Shown: positions 25,090-35,192 of the stretch, piece by piece | Layout of the letters: every line of letters starts with the position of its first letter | How positions within the stretch are numbered: position 1 is the first letter of the stretch | Source of the DNA: Sedimentisphaerales bacterium | GTDB lineage: Bacteria; Planctomycetota; Phycisphaerae; Sedimentisphaerales; Anaerobacaceae | DNA length: 64,000 bases | Reading direction: 5' to 3' | Assembly: GCA_016927855.1 (NCBI GenBank) | Contig: JAFGLV010000064.1 | Coordinates: 16,779 to 80,778 of the forward strand | The notes under the pieces: model-generated | Told to the model about the DNA's origin: nothing | Databases searched by the model: none | What the model saw: only the letters and a program-made list of their open reading frames with translations | Position numbers and translations under genes: made by a program

Positions 25090-26886
25090 CTATAGTATGC
25101 CCAGGCTGTGCGGGTTCTGCCGACCGACGGCTTCGTCGCCCGTTTCGGCAGCCCCAGCGTCTTTTCTCCCACGGTTGGTCACAATAACCTTGGAGCGATC
25201 CCGTCGCCGCGACAACACCTCCAATGCGTCCCCCAGTCTGGAGCGATAGTTGCCCTTCTCCTCCCCTACCCGCTGGAGCTCGACGAGACATTCGGCTACC
25301 TGCACCGATTCGGTACGGGCCAGCAGGGATTTAAGCGAGAAATCCCCCTCGGATCTGAGTACGTCCAATAACACGCCCGCGACGGCGCGAAGCACTGGCA
25401 CATCGAACAGCGACTCCGATATCTCTTGCTGCCGCGTCTTGCAGAGACCAGGCTCGTTGACCAGCACCTCCAGGACCTCCCGCTGCGCCGCCGCATAGAG
25501 ACCTTGTCCCCAGTCGATGGCCCGGCCACCGTCCTCGCCGGCATCGGACCGGGCGACCCTGGCAACGCGTCCCATGCGCCTGGTCAGGTCGGCGTTGATC
25601 TCCCTGGCGGGCAACCCAATGATTTTCGAGAGCCGGTTCACAATAAGTCCGCTGTCGAGCGCCGAGATGTTGTTCGATGCCAGGCCGGTAGCGACCGCCT
25701 GGAGCAACTCGTCCAAGACGGCCCGGCGGCCGGCCAAGGAATCATCGTTCTTGAACACCTCAGCCAACCGGTCCCACTTGAACTGTAAGACATCGGTCGC
25801 CTCTTCCACGACGCGATCGAACGCCTCCTTGCCGGCTGCCAGCAGAAACTCGCACGGGTCTTTGCCTTCCGGAACGAATCCCAGCTTGATATCCAGCTTC
25901 TGCGACAGGCAGACCTCAAGGGCCCGGTTGGCGGCTTCCATCCCGGCGGTGTCGCTGTCGAACACGAGAACGACGCGCTTGGCGTAGCGACGCAAGATCC
26001 GGCCATGTCCAGTCGTGAAACTCGTACCCAAGGTCGCAACCACGTTCGTGCAACCGAACTGATGGGCCATGATGACGTCCGTGTAGCCTTCGACCACGAC
26101 CGCCGTGCCGGTCTGGACGATTCGGTGTCTTGCCTGTTCCAGCCCGTAGAGCGTGTTGCTCTTGTCGAACAGAGGCGTCGCCGGCGAGTTGATGTACTTG
26201 GCGCCGGTATCACTGAGCGTGCGACCGCCGAAACCGATGATCCGCCCTGTCACGTCAGAGATCGGGAACATCAGACGGTTGACGAAGCGGTCCTGGCCGT
26301 TGGCGCCGGTCAGGCCGGCCTGCTGGAGCAAGCGTGTCGGTATCTTGCCATTGGCCGCGGCCGCTCTCGCCAGAGCATCCGCAACGTTCGGTCCAACGCC
26401 CAGACGCCACGTCGCGATACTCTCAGGCGATATCTTGCGCGAAGCTAGGTATTCTCGCGCTACGGCGCCTTTCTCTGGATCGCTCAGACTGCGTTTGAAG
26501 AACTCGGTGGCCCAGGCGTTGAGGCGCGCCAGCATGTTCGGGTCGACGTCACCGGCTTGCTTCGTCGCCTGGGGTTGCGCGCGTCTGACGGTATCGAGTT
26601 GAATGCCGGCACGTTCCGCCAGTCGTTCCACCGCCTGCGGGAAGGTCAGATTCTCGCGCATCTGGACGAACTTGAGCACGTCACCGCCGGCACCGCAGGC
26701 AAAGCACTTGAAGATCTGCTTCGTCGGGCTGACGTTCATGCTGGGCTTGTGGTCCTCGTGGAATGGACAGAGTCCCACCATCTCCCGCCCGTTCTTCTTG
26801 AGGCTGACGTGCTCGCTGACAACGTCGACTATATCGTTGGCTTGCTGCACCCTGGCTATGGCAGCGTAGTCAAATATCCCTGGCAT
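25090..26886 (-). CDS. dnaG: DNA primase
   Basis: A 598-residue primase that makes RNA primers at the replication fork. The zinc-binding domain has Cys40, His43, Cys61 and Cys64 (LCPFHEDHKPS and KCFACGAGGD). The TOPRIM domain is seen as VVVEGYTDVIMAHQFG followed by VLVFDSDTAGMEAANRAL. The C-terminal helicase-binding region is less conserved. Length is normal. The start has no strong ribosome binding site nearby. rpoD lies downstream on the same strand. Confidence 0.96.
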   Translation of the reverse strand: MPGIFDYAAIARVQQANDIVDVVSEHVSLKKNGREMVGLCPFHEDHKPSMNVSPTKQIFKCFACGAGGDVLKFVQMRENLTFPQAVERLAERAGIQLDTVRRAQPQATKQAGDVDPNMLARLNAWATEFFKRSLSDPEKGAVAREYLASRKISPESIATWRLGVGPNVADALARAAAANGKIPTRLLQQAGLTGANGQDRFVNRLMFPISDVTGRIIGFGGRTLSDTGAKYINSPATPLFDKSNTLYGLEQARHRIVQTGTAVVVEGYTDVIMAHQFGCTNVVATLGTSFTTGHGRILRRYAKRVVLVFDSDTAGMEAANRALEVCLSQKLDIKLGFVPEGKDPCEFLLAAGKEAFDRVVEEATDVLQFKWDRLAEVFKNDDSLAGRRAVLDELLQAVATGLASNNISALDSGLIVNRLSKIIGLPAREINADLTRRMGRVARVARSDAGEDGGRAIDWGQGLYAAAQREVLEVLVNEPGLCKTRQQEISESLFDVPVLRAVAGVLLDVLRSEGDFSLKSLLARTESVQVAECLVELQRVGEEKGNYRSRLGDALEVLSRRRDRSKVIVTNRGRKDAGAAETGDEAVGRQNPHSLGIL

Positions 26887-27178
26887 AAGCGGCTATGCGC
26901 GCCCTTCTCTATCAATGCCTTCCACGGAGATCCTCCACCCCATCGAGGGTACGGGCAGAGGCAGATGCCGGCCTCCACGGCACAAGAACCTTGGCTATTA
27001 AATATAGGCCGCCGCCGGAGCCAAAGTCAAATCAGCTAAGCCAAACCGCTGTTTGCACCCCGGAGAACGCTGCCAATGGCCATTTTGGACACTTGGCCAA
27101 ACAATACATTAGTCCGATATATTGGTATCTTTCAGCACTACGAGCCCTGTTTTACCCGAACAACCCACTCGCCCCATC

Positions 27179-27967
27179 TTACCGCTGGCTCGTCGGAGGA
27201 ATACCGAAGAAGGTCGCAGCAGTCTGTGTGGTCGCGCGAGCGAAACGCTCGATCTCGACGCCTTTCAGTTCCGCTAGAAAGCGAGCGGTATGGACCATCA
27301 GGGCCGGCTCGTTGGGCTTCTGCTTCCTCACCGGCTCCGGAGACATGTACGGACAATCCGTCTCGACCATCAGCCGATCCAGCGGCACGACCTTGGCCGC
27401 TTCGCGCGTCTGCTCGGCGTTCTTGAAGGTAACCACCCCCGTGAAAGAGATGTAATAGCCCTTGGCGAACAGCAATCTCGCCTGTTCAGCAGTCCCACCG
27501 AAGCAGTGGAATACCACCGCCTTGAGTCCGTCGCCACGCCGGTCCAGGATCTCGATCGTCTCGTCGAACGCATTGCGGCTATGGATGATGACAGGCAACT
27601 CCAGCACCTTGGCCATCTCCAGATGGGCCGCGAACACCCGCCTCTGGTCAGGTTGCTGCGAGAAGTTGTAGTGAAAATCCAGACCCGTCTCACCGATCGC
27701 GACCACCTTGGGCTGTCGCGCGAGTTGCCTGAGCTGCTCCATCGCGGCTTCGTCGGCATCCCTGGCATCGTGCGGATGAATGCCGATAGCCGCGTACATC
27801 CGCTCGTACCGCCCCGCCAACTCGACTGCCAGCCGACTGTCACGAAGGCTGGTTCCCACCGTGACCCAGCCGGTCACGCCAGCCTGCCGACTCCGCGCCA
27901 CAACGCCGTCGACATCGGCGTCCAGCGGCTCGAACGTCAAATGGCAATGTGCATCAATCAGTTCCAT
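27179..27967 (-). CDS. tatD: TatD family metal-dependent hydrolase
   Basis: A 262-residue TatD-type deoxyribonuclease, a TIM-barrel metalloenzyme. Visible metal ligands are IDAHCHL at the N-terminus, the Glu in AIGETGLDFHY, VIIHSRNA, VFHCFGG and the Asp in MVETDCPY. These proteins act in DNA repair or degradation, with 3'-5' exonuclease activity in E. coli. The ATG overlaps the 3' end of the preceding exported-protein gene by 14 bases, suggesting translational coupling. Confidence 0.93.
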   Translation of the reverse strand: MELIDAHCHLTFEPLDADVDGVVARSRQAGVTGWVTVGTSLRDSRLAVELAGRYERMYAAIGIHPHDARDADEAAMEQLRQLARQPKVVAIGETGLDFHYNFSQQPDQRRVFAAHLEMAKVLELPVIIHSRNAFDETIEILDRRGDGLKAVVFHCFGGTAEQARLLFAKGYYISFTGVVTFKNAEQTREAAKVVPLDRLMVETDCPYMSPEPVRKQKPNEPALMVHTARFLAELKGVEIERFARATTQTAATFFGIPPTSQR

Positions 27968-29237
27968 TCGCGACTCTGTGGGTGCAATCGATAGAGGCGT
28001 GCTGCGTGCCTCCGGCCCGGACGGTCATGACAGGCGAATCCACGCTCTCATAGTCGCCAGGCCGAGGTACGTAAGTTCGAAGCAGCATGGTGGAAAGAGG
28101 CGTGGTCTTATCCAGCGCCGCCTTGACCCAATACTGTCCTGGCGTCACCGTCGAGATCGCAAACGGAAACATTTCGGTATAGCCCATCTCGACACGTTCG
28201 AAGACGGCGTCGCCAAACGGAGCGACCAGCCGATGGACCGGCGCTGCGGCGTGCCACTGGTCCTTGGCCACTGTGATGGGAACGAGACATACCCACAGCG
28301 TCGCCTGCTTCGGGTCGGCGGTCCGTGGCAGGCGGACAGTGCCCTCCACTCGACCCAGGTAGGAAGTACCCGACTTGCCGTCCTTCCGGTCCCATTGGGC
28401 GAGTATCCGCTCGGCCAGGGACCGGTTCGAGGACGAAGCTTCGTACGACTCCAAGCGTTGCTTCGCAGGCCCGGTACCGGACGAGGGCAGTTGGACCGTG
28501 CGCTGTCGCACGCCGCCGAACCGCGCATCCGACAACAACAGCTCGATCAGAGGGCGATCTTCCGGATTCCGGAGCTTGCCGAGAAATTCATAGGGACAAT
28601 CGCCACCTTGCTTTGCTTCGATCTGTTCCAGTGCCCACCGGCGCGCCTTGGCGTTGCACCGCTGTGTCATCGTATCGTCGACCACAACTTCGCGGCCCGT
28701 GCTCGGGTCCCAGGTCGTCCAGCGAACGAACAGGTGCAGCCAGATGCAGAAGCGGAGCTTGCCGGCCTGGCTGTCGAAGAACTTGATGCTGATGCGGTCC
28801 CACCAGCGGGAACTGACGGAATGAGGGATCAATCCCCACAGATCCACTGGTTTCAGGTCGGGTGACAGGTGCAAGACCTGTTCCATGGAGTAGCTCGCGA
28901 TCAGACCCTGTTTCCCGTAGAAAGCCAGTACGGAATCCCCGTAGCCGACCTTGTGCCATTCGTTGCAGGTGGCTACGCACCGGCCGTCGTCGGACAGGTA
29001 AACCTCCACCGGAGCCACCTGGTTGGCCAACTCACAGGACCACCGCGCGATTCTCTCGGTCGCTCGGAGCTCGAACACATCGAGGCGTGGCTTCTGGGCA
29101 TCCCTGGCCGGCGTCACATGAGCCACATACCGGCCATTGGCGCTTGGATAGTCCGCCTCGGTCGGCGTCCTCCATTCATCGGCAAGAGCGACGGTCCCAA
29201 AGACACCGACCGCGATGAATACCAGCACGTTCCTCAT
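27954..29237 (-). CDS. Exported protein of unknown function
   Basis: A 427-residue protein with a 19-residue signal peptide (MRNVLVFIAVGVFGTVALA). The N-terminal half has WD-like or propeller-like strands (RLDVFELRATERIARW, GRCVATCNEWHKVGYGDS). A middle helical part is followed by a C-terminal beta-rich region containing TPGQYWVKAALDKTTP, reminiscent of carboxypeptidase-regulatory-like sandwiches. No catalytic motif is recognisable. It is the last of four consecutive minus-strand genes for exported proteins and overlaps tatD by 14 bases. Confidence 0.7.
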   Translation of the reverse strand: MRNVLVFIAVGVFGTVALADEWRTPTEADYPSANGRYVAHVTPARDAQKPRLDVFELRATERIARWSCELANQVAPVEVYLSDDGRCVATCNEWHKVGYGDSVLAFYGKQGLIASYSMEQVLHLSPDLKPVDLWGLIPHSVSSRWWDRISIKFFDSQAGKLRFCIWLHLFVRWTTWDPSTGREVVVDDTMTQRCNAKARRWALEQIEAKQGGDCPYEFLGKLRNPEDRPLIELLLSDARFGGVRQRTVQLPSSGTGPAKQRLESYEASSSNRSLAERILAQWDRKDGKSGTSYLGRVEGTVRLPRTADPKQATLWVCLVPITVAKDQWHAAAPVHRLVAPFGDAVFERVEMGYTEMFPFAISTVTPGQYWVKAALDKTTPLSTMLLRTYVPRPGDYESVDSPVMTVRAGGTQHASIDCTHRVANGTD

Positions 29238-29510
29238 GCCTGAGCCCTTTCAGCCGCACTCTGAACGTTGTCATCCTATCCTATACGCAAGAGACGTCGC
29301 TGCCAACCAAGACGAGGGACTGGTGCGATCCATCCAGGTGGAAGTCGTTTGCGTCCTCCACACTATCTTGCCCCGGCCGGTTCCCCTCGTCGATCTTCTC
29401 CCGAAGGCTTGCTCACGGCTTCAACCGCTTCGGCATACTTCTCTTGCGTGCTCAGGATTCCCGCCAGGTGAGACCGCTACACTGCTTCTCCCGGCGATGC
29501 GTCGAGCGGT

Positions 29511-31400
29511 TCATATCTGTCTTTCAAGCACAACTACGACATCTCTGACCTCGCTGCCGTGCTGGATGGTCAGGGTGATCTCCTTGCCGTGGCCGGAGCG
29601 GCACAGTTGGCCGATCTCCCACATGGTATACGTATTCGCATCCCTGCCCTGCAGCTTGAGTATCACGTCCCCTGCCTTGATCCCGGCCTTCGCCGCCGGC
29701 TCACCCTCCCAGACCCTGTGGACAACGGTCTTCGCCTCCGATCGTATCAGACTCACGCCGCACATGCCTACTTCATCATACGCGCCAAATCGCTTGGCTT
29801 CTTTGAGATAGAGCTTATCGTTGGGGAAGTCAAACGTCACCGTATGGCGCGAGAGAAATCCCAAGCCAACAACGGTCCCACTGGCCTCGTCAAACACGAG
29901 GTTCTTGTACTCGAACAGCCCGAGCTTGAGGAGTCCCGCCCGGCATTGCCTCGACTCGACTGTGCCGGCCGCTGTAAGGGTAGCTGTCGGGGCCGATTGA
30001 GCGCCGGTCGCGGCAACAACTCGGGCGAAGATATCTTCCGCCAAAGTGCCGCTGGCCGCATATCCCGTATCAATCGCAAAATCATGCTCGCCGAGATCAC
30101 CAACGGCCAATCTGACCAGTGGAATGCCGTTGTCGTTGTAGGTGAGCGGGAATTCCTCTCCCCACTCGCGCCGGTCCTGTTGCACGTCGTCGAAGAACGC
30201 CATTCGGCCCCGATCGAAATCCACTCGAACGACGTGGGACTTGAGCATGTCCATGCCGAGCACCCCGGGCACGTCTCGCCCAATCGACAGGGTGAACCTG
30301 CTGAGGTTTGCACACCTCACTTCGTTGCAGTCGGCAATATTGAACGGCCCCACGAAGGCGCGGGGAGCAACGAAGACCTGCACAGCAGCCCGCCCTCTGA
30401 GGGTGCTCATGCCGGTCATCGGGCCTGGGGCCCCAAGCTGGGGCCGAAAGGACAAGTCAAATATGGTGTGGCTGCAGCCTGTATCCACGATGAAATCATG
30501 GGCGCCCGGTCCGAACTGCACCGGCACGAAGATCAGACCCTCGTTCGGATCGAAGGAAAACTCGGTCCGGGGATCGGGCTGCGTCAGGGTGGGATCGAAA
30601 GGCAGCTCGCTCGGGTCCGGCTGGCGCATCGGGCTGGGGTCTTTCAGCTCGGCCGCACTGACCGTTGGCGGCGCGACGTTGACGACCGTCCCTGGCGGGA
30701 ACGTGAACTCGAATTCGCAGGGATCGACAGGCTCATTGATCCGGAGGGTCTGGACGCGCATCAGCTTCTCGTAGTCCAGACTCCGATAGCCGCGAGAATT
30801 GATGTCGTACCGTCGATACCTGATCTCGGTCGGGAACGGGTAGCCGGCCAGGGACTCGTAGCCGTACTGCAACTCATAGAGCACTATGCCGAGCCGGTCG
30901 TCGATCAGGCATTTCTGCCGGCGGAGCACGTGGCGCGCGTCGGTGACTTCGATCCACACGTAGTTGAATGCCCGGTGGCCGGGTAGAGAAGGTGCGATGA
31001 AGACGACTTCAAGGCAATCGCAGCCATCGCCGGCCTCGATACCCCTGAATTCAAACTCATGCTGCGCGAATCGCTCGTCACTACCTGGCCGGATCAGACT
31101 GAAACCAGCGGCAGACATCAGGTCATTGTCCGTGAACGTGATGGTCCGGTGATCGGCGGGTAGGATCGCCCCCTGGGCCGGTCCCCTGTCGTCAGAGACA
31201 CGCTGGTATCGCTTGACATCGAGCCCATCGTAGACGGTGCGATCAAAGACCTGGCGACCGTTGGGATCGGTGCGGGTCTCAACGATGCAGAACTTGTCGT
31301 TGTCCTTGATGTACGTCACCCGCGCCGTCTGCGGGGTTCGCGAAGGCCCATTGACCGAGTCAACCGTATATTCGGCCTTAAGGGTCTTGAGCTGCTTCAT
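29511..31400 (-). CDS. Retropepsin-like aspartic protease with PDZ domain; signal peptide interrupted
   Basis: From ATG 31400 the frame encodes 629 residues. Residues 1-245 form a beta-rich domain resembling LolA/outer-membrane lipoprotein-sorting folds. Two retropepsin-like motifs follow, FIVDTGCS (DTG 306-308) and FAIDTGYA (DTG 443-445), so both halves of an aspartic protease are present. A PDZ domain occupies about 540-625 (GEPAAKAGIKAGDVILKL). Upstream, the same frame contains a convincing signal peptide led by a strong ribosome binding site and ATG at 31508, but codon 4 of that frame is TGA. As read, the protein would lack export. The neighbour upstream is a trypsin-TPR protein. Confidence 0.78.
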   Translation of the reverse strand: MKQLKTLKAEYTVDSVNGPSRTPQTARVTYIKDNDKFCIVETRTDPNGRQVFDRTVYDGLDVKRYQRVSDDRGPAQGAILPADHRTITFTDNDLMSAAGFSLIRPGSDERFAQHEFEFRGIEAGDGCDCLEVVFIAPSLPGHRAFNYVWIEVTDARHVLRRQKCLIDDRLGIVLYELQYGYESLAGYPFPTEIRYRRYDINSRGYRSLDYEKLMRVQTLRINEPVDPCEFEFTFPPGTVVNVAPPTVSAAELKDPSPMRQPDPSELPFDPTLTQPDPRTEFSFDPNEGLIFVPVQFGPGAHDFIVDTGCSHTIFDLSFRPQLGAPGPMTGMSTLRGRAAVQVFVAPRAFVGPFNIADCNEVRCANLSRFTLSIGRDVPGVLGMDMLKSHVVRVDFDRGRMAFFDDVQQDRREWGEEFPLTYNDNGIPLVRLAVGDLGEHDFAIDTGYAASGTLAEDIFARVVAATGAQSAPTATLTAAGTVESRQCRAGLLKLGLFEYKNLVFDEASGTVVGLGFLSRHTVTFDFPNDKLYLKEAKRFGAYDEVGMCGVSLIRSEAKTVVHRVWEGEPAAKAGIKAGDVILKLQGRDANTYTMWEIGQLCRSGHGKEITLTIQHGSEVRDVVVVLERQI

Positions 31401-31508
31401 CTGATCGCGCAGGGTTTCAATGACCGCCCGCGGATCAACCTCGGAAGCCCAGAGACAAGGACACAGGATAGTCGAAAGAACGAGACAGGCACAGGCTCAG
31501 CTTCTCAT
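31401..31508 (-). other. Signal-peptide coding segment broken by an in-frame TGA
   Basis: GGAGA followed six bases later by ATG (31506-31508) opens the frame M-R-S-stop, with TGA at 31497-31499. The next codons, in the same frame as the aspartic protease, read ACACLVLSTILCPCLWAS and then EVDP, an ideal hydrophobic core and cleavage site. There is no ATG, GTG or TTG between the TGA and ATG 31400. A TGG-to-TGA change would explain it. Confidence 0.75.
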
Positions 31509-31593
31509 ATCGGCTCTCCATCCAGTCGCTGCATCCCGGCGGTTTCCGCTAGCCGGTCCGGCTCCTCCAGGCCCATCCGCACGTCGCCTGACA

Positions 31594-33639
31594 TTATTGG
31601 GCAACGGCAGCGCCCGCGTCAAGTCGCGTCCTGAGCTTGGCTAGGTCGGCCGCGGGCACGGACCAGGCGGGATCGGCATCGGGGCGACTGTCGGACTCGT
31701 CAAGCGCCGACAGTGCCTCATCGATGCGGTCGGGACAGTAGTCCGCCAGATACTGGGCGTACCAGTACCAGTAGCGCGGCCGCTCGGGGTGACGGTCCAG
31801 CATCTCGTCATATACCCGCTGGGCCGCATTGAGGTCACCGGCCTTGGCCAGGCAGTTGGCGAGCCGCGGTCGGTAAGGTCCGTTGGGATCGAGCTCCACC
31901 GCTTTGGCGGCGGCTTCCACCGCTTCGGCGAACTGCTCCTGGGCCCTGAGGATCGCGGCCAGATGCGACCAATACAGTGCTTCGCCGGGAGCAGCATCGA
32001 GCAACTGGCGGGCAAATGTCTCGGCCTGCGCCGGCGCGGTCTTCTCCAGGAGTTGAAGCTTCAGCGCGTTCATGCTCTTCTGCGGGATCTTGCGCATGCT
32101 CGCTTTGGCTTCGGCCATGCTCAGAGCATGGAGGGCCGCTTTTAAATCGTCGGGTCGGTGCGCTGCCAGGAACGCGGCGTAATTGTACCAGCACTGCTGG
32201 CACTTGCACCGCTCGGTCATCAGCTTGTAGTACGTCTCCGCTTCGTCCAGTCGGCCCAACACGGAAAGAGCGTTGGCAAGACCGCCGTAGAACAGGCCGT
32301 TCGGATCGAGGTCTACCGCCCGTTGGGCCGCCTCCAGCGCTGCTTGACGCTCGTTGAGGTGGAGCAACGAGTTGCTGTAATGAAACCAATAGTAGGGGTC
32401 GTTCGGGTCGATCCGAATCAGCCGTTCGACCGTCTCCTTCGTCTGGGAGAAGGGCAGCAGGCTCAGTCGGTTCAACAGTGCTAGGCGATCGTTCGGGTCA
32501 AGCTCCAGAGCCGCTTCACTCTGGGCCAGAGCCTCGTCCCTGCGTCCCTGCTTCATGAGAAAGTTGCCATACACGGCGTGCGCGTGCGCGCTGTTCGGAT
32601 CGGCCTGCAAAGCCTTCTCATAGCTCGATTCCGCTTGGCCGAGGAGTTCCTGTTCGGACAGGTTGGGATCACCGGCGCGGACTGTGGCAGCCAAGGCAGC
32701 CAGGAGATGGGCCTGGGTGGAATTCGGCCTCAGACGCGCCAGCTCCTGGGCCGACTCGAATAGTCTCGGCGCCTGGTTCTTGATCGTCGCTTCGAAGAAG
32801 TCCATTGCCAGGAGGAAGCCACGCTCGGCATCGGGGATTGGCTCGAGCTTCGGGGGACGTCGGGCGGCGACAGATTCGAGACCGTGTTGGCGCAGCAGGG
32901 CGTGAATCGATCCGACGCCGCACCCCAAGGCATCGCGCTTGGCAGACCGGCCCAATAGCGCCCGGAGCCGACTGAACCCGCGCGTGCGCCGTTGAGTCAC
33001 GACGCCGGCGACGGCGCCGGTTTCAGGGATGACCAACGCGGAACCACTCCAACCCTTGGCGACCTGCTTGGTGCCTTTGAGTTGAACCGCCTCATTGGGG
33101 CTGGGGTTCTTCGGCGCGAGAACCGGCAGCAGTTCGGTGGAGATGATCCGGCCAACCTGTCCGGCCTGGGGCCGGCTGACGATGAGGATCTCTTTCGCGG
33201 CCGCGAGTTCTTCCTCGCTCGCCAAAGCCAGCGCCGGATGCGCCGGCCAAGGCGCCTTGAGAATCGCCACATCGGCCTGCTCATCCACCGCGACGATCTC
33301 GAAGCCGAAAACGTCGCCGTAGTAAGGACTTATGACAACGATGTCGGTCGAGACCGGATGCCGTGATGACTGCTCGAAGTCATCCACGCAGTGGGCTGCG
33401 GTTAGAAGCAACGTGCCGTCGCCAATCGCGAAGGCGACGCGCGTCCACTTGGTCGTGCCGATGACGGCCTGCCGCCGGTCCAGGTATTCAAGCACGACGA
33501 CGGCTCGAGGATCCAGATTCGGAACGCTCTCGACCGCCACCTGGCGGCTCGCATCACGCGGGTCGCCGCTCAATTCCAGCAGAACCAACGTCCCGAGCGC
33601 CAAGACCGCGCCGAGAAAGAAAGCCGGCAGGTACTTCAT
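31594..33639 (-). CDS. Trypsin-like serine protease with TPR repeats
   Basis: A 681-residue protein anchored or exported by an N-terminal helix (residues 4-24). The chymotrypsin-fold triad is visible as His83 (LTAAHC), Asp123 (ADVAILKA) and Ser198 in GWSGSAL, where the usual GDSGGP is modified. From about residue 270 to the end it consists of TPR repeats (repeated LDPNG/LDPND boundaries), a protein-binding superhelix. Such proteases act in envelope quality control or cleave bound partners (inference). GAGG lies seven bases before the ATG. It is part of the run of exported-protein genes between 35183 and 27954. Confidence 0.82.
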   Translation of the reverse strand: MKYLPAFFLGAVLALGTLVLLELSGDPRDASRQVAVESVPNLDPRAVVVLEYLDRRQAVIGTTKWTRVAFAIGDGTLLLTAAHCVDDFEQSSRHPVSTDIVVISPYYGDVFGFEIVAVDEQADVAILKAPWPAHPALALASEEELAAAKEILIVSRPQAGQVGRIISTELLPVLAPKNPSPNEAVQLKGTKQVAKGWSGSALVIPETGAVAGVVTQRRTRGFSRLRALLGRSAKRDALGCGVGSIHALLRQHGLESVAARRPPKLEPIPDAERGFLLAMDFFEATIKNQAPRLFESAQELARLRPNSTQAHLLAALAATVRAGDPNLSEQELLGQAESSYEKALQADPNSAHAHAVYGNFLMKQGRRDEALAQSEAALELDPNDRLALLNRLSLLPFSQTKETVERLIRIDPNDPYYWFHYSNSLLHLNERQAALEAAQRAVDLDPNGLFYGGLANALSVLGRLDEAETYYKLMTERCKCQQCWYNYAAFLAAHRPDDLKAALHALSMAEAKASMRKIPQKSMNALKLQLLEKTAPAQAETFARQLLDAAPGEALYWSHLAAILRAQEQFAEAVEAAAKAVELDPNGPYRPRLANCLAKAGDLNAAQRVYDEMLDRHPERPRYWYWYAQYLADYCPDRIDEALSALDESDSRPDADPAWSVPAADLAKLRTRLDAGAAVAQ

Positions 33640-33794
33640 GTCCAGTCCTCAAGAGAAGATGCGTCCTGTCACTCAGTATAGACGTCCGGCTCGACTCGAT
33701 GTTACGGCTCTGTTGCTGAGCGACCACCGGCAAATCCGCTTCCGGCGGTACGGGCGTGGGGCTGACCCGCCATGTCGAACAACCTCGGCTTCTG

Positions 33795-35183
33795 TCAGTA
33801 CTCCGTTTCGCGCCTGGACATCGGTGTCTGTTCAACGTCCTCATCGTCAGGTTCATTGCGGCGCTCGGCCCACCAGCTCTTCCAGTATTGGAGGTATTCC
33901 CGCTCGTGGGTCTCATAGTCTTGGAGCCGCTGTTCCGGAGGCTTCCTGTCCGACGGACCTGAGACAGCATCCATCTGATAGAAGGTGCGCCGGTCCCATT
34001 CATTCGAGAGATTGCGGTTGACGCACTTGTTCAGGGCAGAGACCGCCGTGCGCCGGATGGACTGAACCAGGTCATCCAGCAGCAGGATCATCTCAGGCAC
34101 ACTGGCCTCTTCGTATCGAATCCAGATCACGTTGGCGATGGCCCGACGCATATGCTCGCTGCGCGACACGGCATCCATGGCCAAGGCCGCCCGAAAGAAC
34201 CGCGCGTAGGGAAAGCCGGGCACACCCCGATAGAGAGGTCGGCCACCGGGTCCGGCCATCGTTGAGCCGGTGTTCAGGTCCTTGATCGCACGCCGCGTCG
34301 TCGCGTCCATCATCTCGATAAGGCGCCTCTGTACCTCAGCGACGCAGAAATCCCTGATCCCGTATTTCGCTTCCGAGGCAGCCGGACCGAAGCTGTTTGG
34401 GTCAGCACGGAAGATGCGCAGCGTTTCGTCGAGAGTGGGCGGATCGGCGAGCTGGAAGCTGGATATGATTGCTGCCGCTCGAATCACAGGGTCTGGGGAC
34501 GAACGCACCGGTTGGATCGCCTGCCGTGCCTGCTTGAGGGCCTCCGCCGGCGGCCGGGATCGTCCACCGTCGATCTCAAAGGGATGGATCCGTCTCATCA
34601 GCGCATCGCCGAGGTATCCCAGTTCCTCCGTCGCCTGGAGGCGAACCATCTCGTCAGCGCAGGTCAGACCGGCCCGGAACTCGGCCAGCAATCTCAGCAA
34701 GGGTTCTTCACCCAGATCGTAGGGCACGCGAGACGCAACGACTCTCGCCTTGCTCTGGATGCGACCGAGACGGTAAGGGCTGTCGAAGCCGTGCAGGAAC
34801 ACCAGGCACGACTCGCCCGATCTCAGTTCCGTGTACAGCCGGCAAATCGCGTCGGGCCAGAAAGCATTGTCGTCGGCTGGGAATTGAAACTCGATCGCGA
34901 TGGAGGCAGGACAACTCCCTTTGATCACCGCTAGAACCTGCGCCTCCGCAATCCGCCGACGGACCTCCGGGGCGCCCGGGAACAACTGCGAGGTCGCGGC
35001 GCCGACGTCGCGAACCCGGCCGATGTGGACTTTGCACACCAAATCGGCGTTGGCCTCCATCTGAAAGGGCGCGTTGAGTTGCCAGCCGTTGTTGCCGGCG
35101 GAATAGCCCGAGACACAGGCACAACAGGCACCGAGTAGCAGTCCGCTGACAATAACAGGTGAGCGACTCCACACCGTGCGCAT
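33795..35183 (-). CDS. Exported protein with helical-repeat C-terminus
   Basis: A 462-residue protein with a Cys-containing signal peptide (LLLGACCACVSG, possible lipobox). Residues about 35-130 form a beta-rich domain in which AQVLAVIKGSCPASIAIEF and SGESCLVFLHG are notable; similar pieces occur in many planctomycete secreted proteins of unknown role. The remainder is helical with HEAT-like units (MVRLQATEELGYLGDALM; SVPEMILLLDDLVQSIRRTA). AGGAGG lies five bases before ATG 35183. No enzymatic motif. It heads the exported-protein gene series downstream of yraN. Confidence 0.68.
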   Translation of the reverse strand: MRTVWSRSPVIVSGLLLGACCACVSGYSAGNNGWQLNAPFQMEANADLVCKVHIGRVRDVGAATSQLFPGAPEVRRRIAEAQVLAVIKGSCPASIAIEFQFPADDNAFWPDAICRLYTELRSGESCLVFLHGFDSPYRLGRIQSKARVVASRVPYDLGEEPLLRLLAEFRAGLTCADEMVRLQATEELGYLGDALMRRIHPFEIDGGRSRPPAEALKQARQAIQPVRSSPDPVIRAAAIISSFQLADPPTLDETLRIFRADPNSFGPAASEAKYGIRDFCVAEVQRRLIEMMDATTRRAIKDLNTGSTMAGPGGRPLYRGVPGFPYARFFRAALAMDAVSRSEHMRRAIANVIWIRYEEASVPEMILLLDDLVQSIRRTAVSALNKCVNRNLSNEWDRRTFYQMDAVSGPSDRKPPEQRLQDYETHEREYLQYWKSWWAERRNEPDDEDVEQTPMSRRETEY

Positions 35184-35192
35184 GGGCACCTC

